From NCBI GenBank assembly GCA_963768765.1, contig CAVYJK010000021.1:1-64000 (forward strand): 64,000 bases of DNA. The letters are read 5' to 3'. Below are positions 52,742 through 60,039 of this stretch, piece by piece; position 1 is the first letter of the stretch; the number at the start of each line of letters is the position of its first letter. This DNA is from DASWLF01 sp963768765 (GTDB taxonomy: Bacteria > Desulfobacterota > Desulfobaccia > Desulfobaccales > 0-14-0-80-60-11). Under the pieces are notes generated by a model, which worked only from the letters and a program-made list of their open reading frames with translations, had not been told where the DNA came from and did not search any database. A program made the position numbers and the translations under genes.

Positions 52742-54382
52742 TTGCCGCGCTGGAACCGGCTCCTGTTCCTACTTTTTCTGGCCCTCCTGGCCGGGGCTCT
52801 GGCCGGCTGCAAGCCCCCGGAGGCGGAGCCGACTTACGGCGGCCCCGACACCGGCCCGGCCTACGGCGACCTCTTCATCGACGCCTCCATCGGCGACGCC
52901 TCCACCCTGCTGCCGCCCCTGGCTTCGGATTCCGCCTCCCACGCCATCATTTCCTTAGTGTACAACGGGTTGGTGAAGTACGACGGCGACCTCAATCTGG
53001 TGGGTGACCTGGCGGAGTCCTGGAAAATCTCCCCCGACGGCCTCACCATCACCTTTAAATTGCGGAAGGGGGTCAAGTGGCACGACGGCGCCCCCTTCAC
53101 CGCCCAAGACGTGCTCTTTACCTACCGGACCATGGTGGACCCCAAGACCCCCACCGCCTACTCCGGCGATTACCTCCAGGTGAAGCAGGCGGAAGCCCCG
53201 GACGACTATACCTTCCGGGTCACGTACCCCAAGCCCTTCGCCCCGGCCCTGGGCACCTGGGGCCTGGCCATCATGCCCCGCCACCTGCTGGAAGGCAAAG
53301 ACATCACCAAGTCCCCCCTGGCACGCCGGCCCATCGGCACCGGCCCATACAAATTCAAGGAGTGGCGGGCCGGGGACCGGATCACCCTCACTTACAACCC
53401 GGATTACTTCAGGGGCCGCCCCTATCTCAACGGCTACATCTACCAGGTGAAATCGGACCTGGCCACCATGTTCCTGGAGCTGAAGGCTTGCAACATCGAC
53501 CGCATGGGCCTCACCCCCTTGCAGTACACCCGGCAGACGGCCTACCCCAAGTTTGCCCGCCTGTATAACAAGTACCGTTACATTCCATTCTCCTACGTCT
53601 ATCTGGGCTACAACCTGGAGGAGCCCCGGTTCGCCGACCGCCGGGTGCGCCAGGCCCTGACCTATGCCATCAACAAGAAGGAGATCATCGAGGGGGTGCT
53701 CCTGGGCCTGGGGGAGGAAGCCTACGGCCCTTACAAGCCCGGCACCTGGTACTACAACCCCGACGTGGAGCGCTTTTCCTACGACCCGGAGAAGGCCAAG
53801 GCCCTGCTGGCCGAAGCGGGCTGGCAACCCAACCCGGAGGGCATCCTGGTGAAAGACGGGCGGCCCTTCGAGTTCACCATCCTCACCAACCAGGGGAACG
53901 ACATCCGGCAGCGCACCGCCGAGATCATCCAGCGCCGCCTGAAGGAGGTGGGGGTCGAGGTTAAGATCCGCACCGTGGAGTGGGCCGCCTTCGTCAAGGA
54001 GTTCATTGAGAAGGGCAACTTCGAGGCGGTGATTTTAGGCTGGAACACCGGGTTGGACCCGGACCAGTACGACATCTGGAACTCCACCAAGGTCAAGCCC
54101 GGGGAGCTTAACTTTATCCACTATCAGAACCCGGAGGTGGACGCCCTGCTGGATGAGGGCCGCCACACCTTCGACCGGGAAAAGCGGCGCCGGGCCTACT
54201 TCAAGCTCCAGGAGGTCATCGCCCGGGACCAGCCCTACACCTTCCTTTTCATCCCCGACGCCCTGCCGGCCATCAGCAAGCGCTTCCGGGGAGTCAAACC
54301 GGCGCCGGCGGGCATCGACTACAATTTCGACAAGTGGTACGTGCCCAAAGGCGAGCAGAAGTACACCATGTCGCCGTTTTGA
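52742..54382 (+). CDS. peptide/nickel ABC transporter substrate-binding lipoprotein (SBP_bac_5)
   Basis: Binds oligopeptides or a similar solute for ABC import. A lipoprotein signal RLLFLLFLALLAGALAGC ends in the lipobox LAGC. Then ASIGDASTLLPPLASDSAS, the family signature GLTITFKLRKGVKWHDGAPF (allowing the usual spacing), RPIGTGPYKFKEWRAGD, FADRRVRQALTYAINKKEI and a C-terminal IDYNFDKWYVPKGEQ. Start TTG 52742 gives a 22-residue signal; TTG 52721 and an ATG at 52655 (inside a repeat) are alternatives. About 546 residues. No permease or ATPase genes for it follow. Confidence 0.88.
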   Translation: MPRWNRLLFLLFLALLAGALAGCKPPEAEPTYGGPDTGPAYGDLFIDASIGDASTLLPPLASDSASHAIISLVYNGLVKYDGDLNLVGDLAESWKISPDGLTITFKLRKGVKWHDGAPFTAQDVLFTYRTMVDPKTPTAYSGDYLQVKQAEAPDDYTFRVTYPKPFAPALGTWGLAIMPRHLLEGKDITKSPLARRPIGTGPYKFKEWRAGDRITLTYNPDYFRGRPYLNGYIYQVKSDLATMFLELKACNIDRMGLTPLQYTRQTAYPKFARLYNKYRYIPFSYVYLGYNLEEPRFADRRVRQALTYAINKKEIIEGVLLGLGEEAYGPYKPGTWYYNPDVERFSYDPEKAKALLAEAGWQPNPEGILVKDGRPFEFTILTNQGNDIRQRTAEIIQRRLKEVGVEVKIRTVEWAAFVKEFIEKGNFEAVILGWNTGLDPDQYDIWNSTKVKPGELNFIHYQNPEVDALLDEGRHTFDREKRRRAYFKLQEVIARDQPYTFLFIPDALPAISKRFRGVKPAPAGIDYNFDKWYVPKGEQKYTMSPF

Positions 54383-54529
54383 TGGGTGTAATAAATGGGG
54401 GAAAAAATTTATCGTTATTAAGATATCAACATAATATATCAAAAAACCTAATGGTTACGATAATGGCAAGTGATCATGAATTTGGTAAAATCCACTGGAG
54501 AAAATCAAACAGTTCGGGAGGTTCCCAAC

Positions 54530-55042
54530 ATGGATTCAGTAATAAATGAACGAGAGGTGATTGAGATTAAATGGGAAGGTCCATGTTCAATTGAAGAGGT
54601 TATTAATAAGGCGCCTAAAGCAGGATCGGATTGCGGGGTATATCAGATTTATGGCACACATAATATCTTTGGCCCCAACTCGCTACTCTACATTGGGAAA
54701 GCTCCTGATTCATTCCGCGATCGAATCAGTGGACACCAGGAGGATTGGATCGGTTGGGAAGCTTCAGAAGTGCAGGTCTATCTTGGGCGGCTTGGTGGTG
54801 TGGACACAATGCCGAAGGACCGATGGCACGAGTGGGAAAAGAAAATCGACCGAGCAGAGCGGCTTCTAATCTATTATTGTTCCCCACCTTATAATAGCAG
54901 TGGCAAGAAATCTCATGGAATTACGGAGCCAACCATTGTGTTTAACTATGGACGCCGAAATTGCCTGCCGATGGAGGTATCCACGCTTTATGAAGAGAGT
55001 AATTACGTACTGAATCGTTCATCGTGGAAGGAATATGAGTGA
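54530..55042 (+). CDS. GIY-YIG nuclease-fold protein
   Basis: About 170 residues, clearly AT-richer than the flanks. GVYQIYGTH is followed by LLYIGKAPDSFRDRISGHQ, which is the GIY...YIG pattern (here GVY and YIG) with a following Arg. The later region, DRAERLLIYYCSPPYNSSG, has a Glu and an Asn where the family has catalytic residues. ATG 54530 is preceded by GGGAGG; an upstream GTG frame begins at 54470. No partner modification or homing context is seen. The gene is convergent with a PD-(D/E)XK-like gene and may be part of a defence or mobile island. Confidence 0.65.
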   Translation: MDSVINEREVIEIKWEGPCSIEEVINKAPKAGSDCGVYQIYGTHNIFGPNSLLYIGKAPDSFRDRISGHQEDWIGWEASEVQVYLGRLGGVDTMPKDRWHEWEKKIDRAERLLIYYCSPPYNSSGKKSHGITEPTIVFNYGRRNCLPMEVSTLYEESNYVLNRSSWKEYE

Positions 55043-55075
55043 GGTAATCTGACCCAACGGTGGTTGAGGATTGCA

Positions 55076-55744
55076 TCATTTATTTCCTGCTAAGTAATCC
55101 TCATCAGGTTTATAGTACCGATGCAAATTCGGGATCAAACGTGTGATCAAAGAGTTTGTTAAATTGCTTTCCACTGTTTCAAAGAACTTTTCCCACAAGA
55201 TAAGTTTTCTTGGTCCTTTCCACTCTTTCGTTGCCAGCATCCTGACCTCGTTATCCGGCTGGTGTCCTGCGGATAGAAGTAGGTAAGCCTCCGCTGCACA
55301 TCCTTGTGCTATCAGCCAATTACATAGCTCAACATAAAGGCTCTCCTTCTCAGATATTCCAGCCCCAACGGTTTTCGTCTCAATTACTGAAACCGTGTTA
55401 ACCCCTTTGAATACAATATCTGGTCTCAGATCTATGAAATCTTTTGGTAGCGGTGTTGAAACACTGGGAATGAAACCAGTTCGCAGTTTACCTTCCACAA
55501 TAAAAGACGCAAAATCTAACCCTGCTGGAACCACCAAGGGTTCTACCGGGTCAAACCACCATCTTTTTGCAGTTTCCTGGTAGACAAAAACAGGAATGTG
55601 CAGACTCACTCGGCGAAATGACGCTTCAAGTACTTGGATGGCGAAGAGACTGCTCCAAAAGCTCTCGCTATTTCTGAAGTGCATGTCTGGTGAAAGAAAC
55701 AAGTATGTCGCATTCATTGGTATGCCTTTCCCTTCGATTTCCAT
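55076..55744 (-). CDS. PD-(D/E)XK nuclease-like hypothetical protein
   Basis: 222 residues. The central segment IDLRPDIVFKGVNTVSVIET then KT fits the D...ExK pattern (Asp in RPDIVF, Glu and Lys in ETK) of restriction-like nucleases. The rest is not recognised: MNATYLFLSPDMHFRNSESF at the front and a C-terminal LIPNLHRYYKPDEDYL. Good ribosome site (AAGGAGG). Low GC like its neighbour; tail-to-tail with the GIY-YIG gene with a 33-base gap. Confidence 0.5.
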   Translation of the reverse strand: MEIEGKGIPMNATYLFLSPDMHFRNSESFWSSLFAIQVLEASFRRVSLHIPVFVYQETAKRWWFDPVEPLVVPAGLDFASFIVEGKLRTGFIPSVSTPLPKDFIDLRPDIVFKGVNTVSVIETKTVGAGISEKESLYVELCNWLIAQGCAAEAYLLLSAGHQPDNEVRMLATKEWKGPRKLILWEKFFETVESNLTNSLITRLIPNLHRYYKPDEDYLAGNK

Positions 55745-56048
55745 TAAAATTGCCCTCCTTAATCTTAACTAAAAACCAACTCGATACTTTGTATTATGCC
55801 TATCAGCCAACTTTTGCTTAAGTCTCTCAAGGAGATTTTCTACTCCCATCCCCTTTTTAGTAAGACCCAAGTCGTTTTACCGCGGCACAATCTCCCGGAG
55901 TGGGCTGAAATAAGTACTTGATCTGGCCAGTAAATAGCTCCTTTCCTCATTTTTGTCAATAGAGTTTTCTATGTTCACAAAGGTAGCGAAAAATAGCCCC
56001 CAGCCAAAATGCCGATAAAGACTTCAGGGACTAGAGCGCCTGTTATCT
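55745..56048. other. AT-rich spacer in the island
   Basis: About 300 bases with no supported gene or repeat. It contains the leader of the PD-(D/E)XK-like gene. Confidence 0.4.
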
Positions 56049-56186
56049 TTACCATAAGTCTTCGCGGCGATATCTTAATACATTAGAAGCACACCGGGCA
56101 TGGTGTATTTTATCTTTGGCCAACGTGGGAATTTCCCTCAGGTCCGGACGAGGCGAAAGGGTTAGAAACAGTTTGTGAATATCCAT
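56049..56186 (-). CDS. possible 45-residue ORF following the FtsZ-like gene
   Basis: Reads MDIHKLFLTLSPRPDLREIP then TLAKDKIHHARCASNVLRYR and REDLW, ending at TAA. It starts 13 bases after the FtsZ-like stop on the same strand with AGAGAG before it. Composition is plausible, but there is no known family and it could be chance. Confidence 0.3.
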   Translation of the reverse strand: MDIHKLFLTLSPRPDLREIPTLAKDKIHHARCASNVLRYRREDLW

Positions 56187-56199
56187 GCTCTCTGGTTCA

Positions 56200-56898
56200 T
56201 TAAGCCGTCAAAGCTGTGGATCTTTTAGCCAATGATAAGCAAGCCTGTTTGACCTCTTCACGTAAAGTGATTAAAATATCAAGTAGTTTCTCGTCAATGG
56301 ACCTCACGAATTTATCTCCGTCGATAACAATGACCGGTATATGCCATAGCCGCATGCTTTCAAGAGCCTTTAGAGCAAAATTTCTTATGCGTTTGCCCTG
56401 AAAAGAAAATGGGAGGGTTACCAAAGCCTGGGTAGGTATCCCGCTATAGATGCTCTCGGCCATTACTAGTGAGGCAGCACCGTCTGCAAAAAAGTCTCCT
56501 AGGGCTGCAAAAATAACGTTCTTTTCGCCCTTGATTAACTCCCGATTAATTCTTTCAAAGTTATCAATAACCGGGTTTTCCCATGGAGCTGGGTATGCAG
56601 GAAGGCCATGGCTTTCTTGCTTACAAACCTCGATATGACAATCTACCCAGCCGTGTTCCACCTCCAGAGGATGATTTGTGATGGCTACCGATCTGGAATG
56701 ATGATGGTGGTTTTCCCAAATATTTTGCAGCCAGTGAGTAGCCCAGGAACCTACAGAGATAAATTGGGCCAAGTATTTTTCAGTGAGGGGTATCGGACGC
56801 ATAGGCCCAATTGGCAAAAAACCAATCGAACATAAACTTGCCAATGAAAAGCCAAGCTGTTTAATAGCTTCCCGCCGGCCAATCCCGGTAGATTTCAT
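56200..56898 (-). CDS. FtsZ/tubulin-like GTPase-fold protein with Tat-type signal
   Basis: 232 residues. The front, GIGRREAIKQLGFSLASL, is a twin-arginine-like signal with a hydrophobic stretch to about residue 30. The rest follows the FtsZ GTPase domain in order: FISVGSWATHWLQNIWE (for VIGVGGGGSNAVNRM), HSRSVAITNHPLEVE (for FIAINTDAQAL), NVIFAALGDFFADGAASLVM (for the GGGTGTGAAP loop), PTQALVTLPFSFQGKRIRNF (for VVTKPFxFEG) and IPVIVIDGDKFV (for LIVIPNDRL). The glycine signature loop is lost (GDFFADGA), so GTP binding is doubtful, and the C-terminal FtsZ domain is missing. An exported FtsZ-like protein is very unusual. It is divergent from a WYL regulator. Confidence 0.7.
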   Translation of the reverse strand: MKSTGIGRREAIKQLGFSLASLCSIGFLPIGPMRPIPLTEKYLAQFISVGSWATHWLQNIWENHHHHSRSVAITNHPLEVEHGWVDCHIEVCKQESHGLPAYPAPWENPVIDNFERINRELIKGEKNVIFAALGDFFADGAASLVMAESIYSGIPTQALVTLPFSFQGKRIRNFALKALESMRLWHIPVIVIDGDKFVRSIDEKLLDILITLREEVKQACLSLAKRSTALTA

Positions 56899-57000
56899 GG
56901 TGTTTTTCCCCCTTCGGCTTGCAGGCTCATAATCTGTTTGGTAACATCGATGTATTCCAAATTCCGGAACGATCAGAAATATTTTTCAATTGGGGGGCTT
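56899..57000. promoter_or_regulatory. divergent control region of the FtsZ-like and WYL genes
   Basis: 102 bases shared by two divergent starts. It contains the palindrome TTCCGGAA at 56962-56969, a possible operator half. Strong ribosome sites face both ways (AAGGGGG on minus, GGGGGG on plus). Confidence 0.4.
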
Positions 57001-58005
57001 ATGCCGGAAAAAATCCATCCCTATGCATCCCCTGCTACGAAAACTCTCAGTCTTTTCGGGCTGCTGTTGTTTAGCGGAAAAAAGTATTCCGTGCCCCAAT
57101 TGGCCGATTTGCTGCGCTGCTCCAAACAGACGGTGCTCCGGATGATCGAGCATATTGAAATGAGCCACGCGGCCACGGTTGAAAGCTGGATAGAAGGGGG
57201 GCGGAAATGGTACAAGGTAAAGACCCCGGCAGTCAAGCCCCAGGTCTGCCTCGATATAGGGGACATCCAGCACCTCCTGCTCTGCCGAGATTTTGTTTGG
57301 CATCTCCTTCCGCAAACGCTTCGGGATGAGATCAGCCGCACGATTGCCAAGACTACTGTCCTATTACCGGATATGGAAGAGCGGTCAGGTGCTTTGACCA
57401 GACTGGGGCAAGCCCATGCTAAAGGGGTTATTAACTATACTGAGCATGAAAACCTGGTGGCCACTATTTTAAAAGCCATTGCAAATCACCAGGTCTGCCG
57501 GGTGGATTACAAGGCTCCTTGGAGAGCGGGGCCCAGAGCATATCACATCGCTCCAATAGCCCTGATCGCGCACCATGCCACCCTTTATGTCAGATGTTGG
57601 CTGGTGACTGATACGGGGGAGCCGGAAGTTATCTATGACAATATGCTTTTGGCCGTGCACAGAATTTTAAAGGCGGAAATAACCGAGCGAACCTTTGCCA
57701 TCTCTGAAGACCTTTTGGCATCAATGGCGCAGACTTTCGGCCTCATGAAAGATGAGCCCTTCCGGGTTCGGGTCAGCTTCAGTGCCGATGCCGCAGCTTA
57801 TGTTCAGGAGCGCGCCTGGAGCGAAGATCAGACTATTTCTCCATCAGCCGGAGGCGGGATTATACTTGAGTTCACCGCAACCAGCCAGCCGGAGGTAATC
57901 TCATGGGTACTCAGTTTCGGCCCAGAGGCATTGGTTCTGGCTCCCGAAGATTTGAGAGAAGAGATAAAAAAGGCGGTTGAGAAGATGCAGAAAATCTATA
58001 GATAG
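57001..58005 (+). CDS. HTH-WYL domain transcriptional regulator
   Basis: 334 residues from ATG 57001. The N-terminal winged helix is TLSLFGLLLFSGKKYSVPQL followed by ADLLRCSKQTVLRMIEHIE. The middle WYL domain (about 165-240) has CRVDYKAPWRAGPRAYHIAP, with the usual W-Y-L triple altered. The end is WCX-like: FRVRVSFSADAAAYVQERAW to a final FGPEALVLAPEDLREEI. WYL proteins sense nucleotide ligands and often control defence or CRISPR loci. It shares its control region with the FtsZ-like gene, so it likely controls it and itself. Confidence 0.82.
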   Translation: MPEKIHPYASPATKTLSLFGLLLFSGKKYSVPQLADLLRCSKQTVLRMIEHIEMSHAATVESWIEGGRKWYKVKTPAVKPQVCLDIGDIQHLLLCRDFVWHLLPQTLRDEISRTIAKTTVLLPDMEERSGALTRLGQAHAKGVINYTEHENLVATILKAIANHQVCRVDYKAPWRAGPRAYHIAPIALIAHHATLYVRCWLVTDTGEPEVIYDNMLLAVHRILKAEITERTFAISEDLLASMAQTFGLMKDEPFRVRVSFSADAAAYVQERAWSEDQTISPSAGGGIILEFTATSQPEVISWVLSFGPEALVLAPEDLREEIKKAVEKMQKIYR

Positions 58006-58168
58006 TAAGAATCTAAGGAATATTTTTGAATAAGAGGAGTTGAAGATCACTGCTATCTATCCGCTATTTGAGTGTTGATAAATACTATTGATAATTTAAA
58101 CATATCATCGTCTCATCATCGCAACTACCTCCTGTGATTTAATTTAGTGGAAGTTCTTGGGATTCTAT
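58006..58168. other. short AT-rich spacer at the island edge
   Basis: About 160 bases where the AT-rich island ends and GC-rich sequence returns. No attachment-site duplication was seen. Confidence 0.35.
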
Positions 58169-58518
58169 TTAAGTCCTAAGTGCCAACTCCTCCACCAGGC
58201 GGTCGGCGAAGGCCAGGATGAAGTCCCGCTGCTGGCGGGTGGCGTAGCCGATGCAGGCACAGCGCATAGTCTCCCGGCTGCGGATGAGAAACTCGAAGCG
58301 CACGAAGCTATCCCCCACTTCCATCTCCCCCACCTCCACCGCAAAGCGGAAAGGCCGGCAGTCCCGATGGGAGAACTGCTCCGGGCTCAGCAGGTCTTCC
58401 GGCTAAATCCACCCACCAGATATCCGTTGAGGCGCGAGGCCTGGGCGTGCTCGTGGAGATACTCCCGCACCCGGGGGATGTCGCTCTTGCTGATTTCGTC
58501 CAATTGATATTGTCTCAC
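58169..58518 (-). CDS. hypothetical protein (one frameshift)
   Basis: GTG 58518 after GAGGAAG gives RQYQLDEISKSDIPRVREYL, HEHAQASRLNGYLVGGF. One indel near 58405 leads to EDLLSPEQFSHRDCRPFRFA, VEVGEMEVGDSFVRFEFLIR and RQQRDFILAFADRLVEELAL, ending at TAA 58169-58171. About 116 residues, with good codon periodicity in both parts. I do not recognise the family. Confidence 0.55.
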
Positions 58519-58570
58519 GGTATCTTCCTCAAATCACGTGCTGAGGTATTTTTCAGTCTGGAAATTCTTT

Positions 58571-58631
58571 TGTAGGGGCGCACCTGCGGGTGCGCCCTCA
58601 AAAAAGGCGGACACCTGGGTCCGCCCCTACG
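58571..58631. repeat. GTAGGGGC-type palindromic repeat, copy 3
   Basis: TGTAGGGGCGCACCTGCGGG and TGCGCCCT form the first hairpin, then GGCGGACACCTGGGTCCGCC the second, ending CCCTAC. It lies between the hypothetical gene and the protease. Confidence 0.7.
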
Positions 58632-58662
58632 GAAAATCGCTCCAAATCTTTAATTCTCCCTT

Positions 58663-59484
58663 TCACGACGGCTTCTGCTTCCGGGGGTAGGGCAGGTATT
58701 CCACCGCCGGCGCCTGGCGCAGGGGTTGGGGGAAGAGGCTCATCAGCTCCAGGACTTCTTTGGGCATCTCGGAGGAGACCGGGAAACCCAGGGACTTGGC
58801 GGTCTCGAAGGTGATGGGGAAATCGTGGGTCCAGGTGCCTTCCACCATGAGGCGGGCCAGCTCCTCGGCCTTCTCCGGGGGGTGGTTTTTCTCCAGCAAT
58901 TCCCTGAGGCTGCCCCGCACCTGGGCAATGGCCTTTTCCGCCTGGTCCGCCAGGATCAAGGTCTGGTCCTCCAGATCGTTCACGGACTTCTTGGCCACCG
59001 CCTTGAGCAGGGAGACGGCGGGAAGCTGTCCCACCTGGGGGTCCACCGGGCCCAGGACCGCAAACTCGCTCATGACGATTTCATCCGCGGCCAGGGCCAG
59101 GAGCGTCCCCCCCGACATGGCGTAATGGGGCACAAAGACCGTGACCTTCCCCGGATGTTTGGAGAGAGCCCGGGCGATCTGCAGCGATGCCAGGACCAGG
59201 CCGCCGGGGGTGTGGAGGATGAGGTCGAGGGGCACCTTGGGGTCCGTGAGATGGATGGCCCGGATCACTGCCTCGGAATCGTTGACATCGATGTAGCGGA
59301 AGATGGGTAAACCGAGAAGCGCCATGGTCTCCTGCCGGTGCACCAGCAGGATGGCCCGGGAGCCCCTTTTTTGCTCCAGCTGGGAGAGCAGGCGTTTCCG
59401 GGCCAGCTCCAGGGCCTTCTGCTTTATCAGGGGATAGAAGGCCGCCAATATCAGGACGAACCAGAAAAGATCGCCAGCCGTCAT
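58663..59484 (-). CDS. SDH-family (ClpP/SppA-like) serine protease, membrane-anchored
   Basis: 273 residues from ATG 59484. One N-terminal membrane helix (LFWFVLILAAFYPLI), then a Clp/crotonase fold: VPLDLILHTPGGLVLASLQI (oxyanion HTPGG) and VFVPHYAMSGGTLLALAADE with the likely catalytic Ser in MSGG; a lysine or His partner follows. It matches the SDH_sah / archaeal DUF114 protease group, which may cut membrane proteins. It overlaps the upstream small membrane-protein gene by 4 bases, so the two probably work together. Confidence 0.85.
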   Translation of the reverse strand: MTAGDLFWFVLILAAFYPLIKQKALELARKRLLSQLEQKRGSRAILLVHRQETMALLGLPIFRYIDVNDSEAVIRAIHLTDPKVPLDLILHTPGGLVLASLQIARALSKHPGKVTVFVPHYAMSGGTLLALAADEIVMSEFAVLGPVDPQVGQLPAVSLLKAVAKKSVNDLEDQTLILADQAEKAIAQVRGSLRELLEKNHPPEKAEELARLMVEGTWTHDFPITFETAKSLGFPVSSEMPKEVLELMSLFPQPLRQAPAVEYLPYPRKQKPS

Positions 59485-59819
59485 GACTCTTCCTTCGGGG
59501 GCAGGTTGGCCTGGCGGGCGGCGTCCACCGCGGCGTAACCCCACAGGGCCAACAGCAGGCCGGCGGGCAGCCAGAACAGGGGATTGGCCACCGTATCCAC
59601 CAGCAGATTCCGGAAGATTTCCCCGGTGAGGGGCCGGGGGTAATAGACCGCGGTGTATTCCCGGGACAGGAGAATAAACGTCATCAAGACCAGCAACCCC
59701 AAAAGGACATTGGCGGCCAGAACCAGGAGGACGCCTTTTCTGCGGTCCTGGTTATAGAGTTGTCCCAGTCCCGGAAAGACCAGGGCCGACAGGAGGAAAG
59801 CCGTGATGGCGCGCCGCAT
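59481..59819 (-). CDS. small membrane protein, partner of the SDH-type protease
   Basis: 112 residues. Three hydrophobic segments: AFLLSALVFPGLGQLYN (with a PGxGQxYN motif as in TM2/DUF5683-like proteins), VLLVLAANVLLGLLVLMTFI and FWLPAGLLLALWGYAAVD. Function unknown. The ATGA overlap with the protease start suggests coupled translation. Confidence 0.7.
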   Translation of the reverse strand: MRRAITAFLLSALVFPGLGQLYNQDRRKGVLLVLAANVLLGLLVLMTFILLSREYTAVYYPRPLTGEIFRNLLVDTVANPLFWLPAGLLLALWGYAAVDAARQANLPPKEES

Positions 59820-59869
59820 GCTTAATCTTATCCGAAAGTTAGCCCCGCGGTCAATAGACGGGCCTTAGG

Positions 59870-59920
59870 TTTTGAGGGAGGGGGCCAGGGGCGCCCGCCA
59901 CTTACAATCCCTCCCTCAAG
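59870..59920. repeat. G-rich palindromic repeat family, copy 10 (decayed)
   Basis: The left arm TTTTGAGGGAGGGGGCCAGGGGC is intact. The inner right arm is replaced by ACTTACAAT and only CCCTCCCTCAAG remains. The tail CCCTCCCCCAACCCC follows as in other copies. Confidence 0.6.
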
Positions 59921-60039
59921 CTCCCTCCCCCAACCCCTTAAGAAGAGATAGGAGACAGGAATGGTACCTGTTTCATCTTATTGATTTTTTGAGGCGATGG
60001 GATATGTTAAAATGGTCAAATTGGCTCGGAGGCCTGTGG

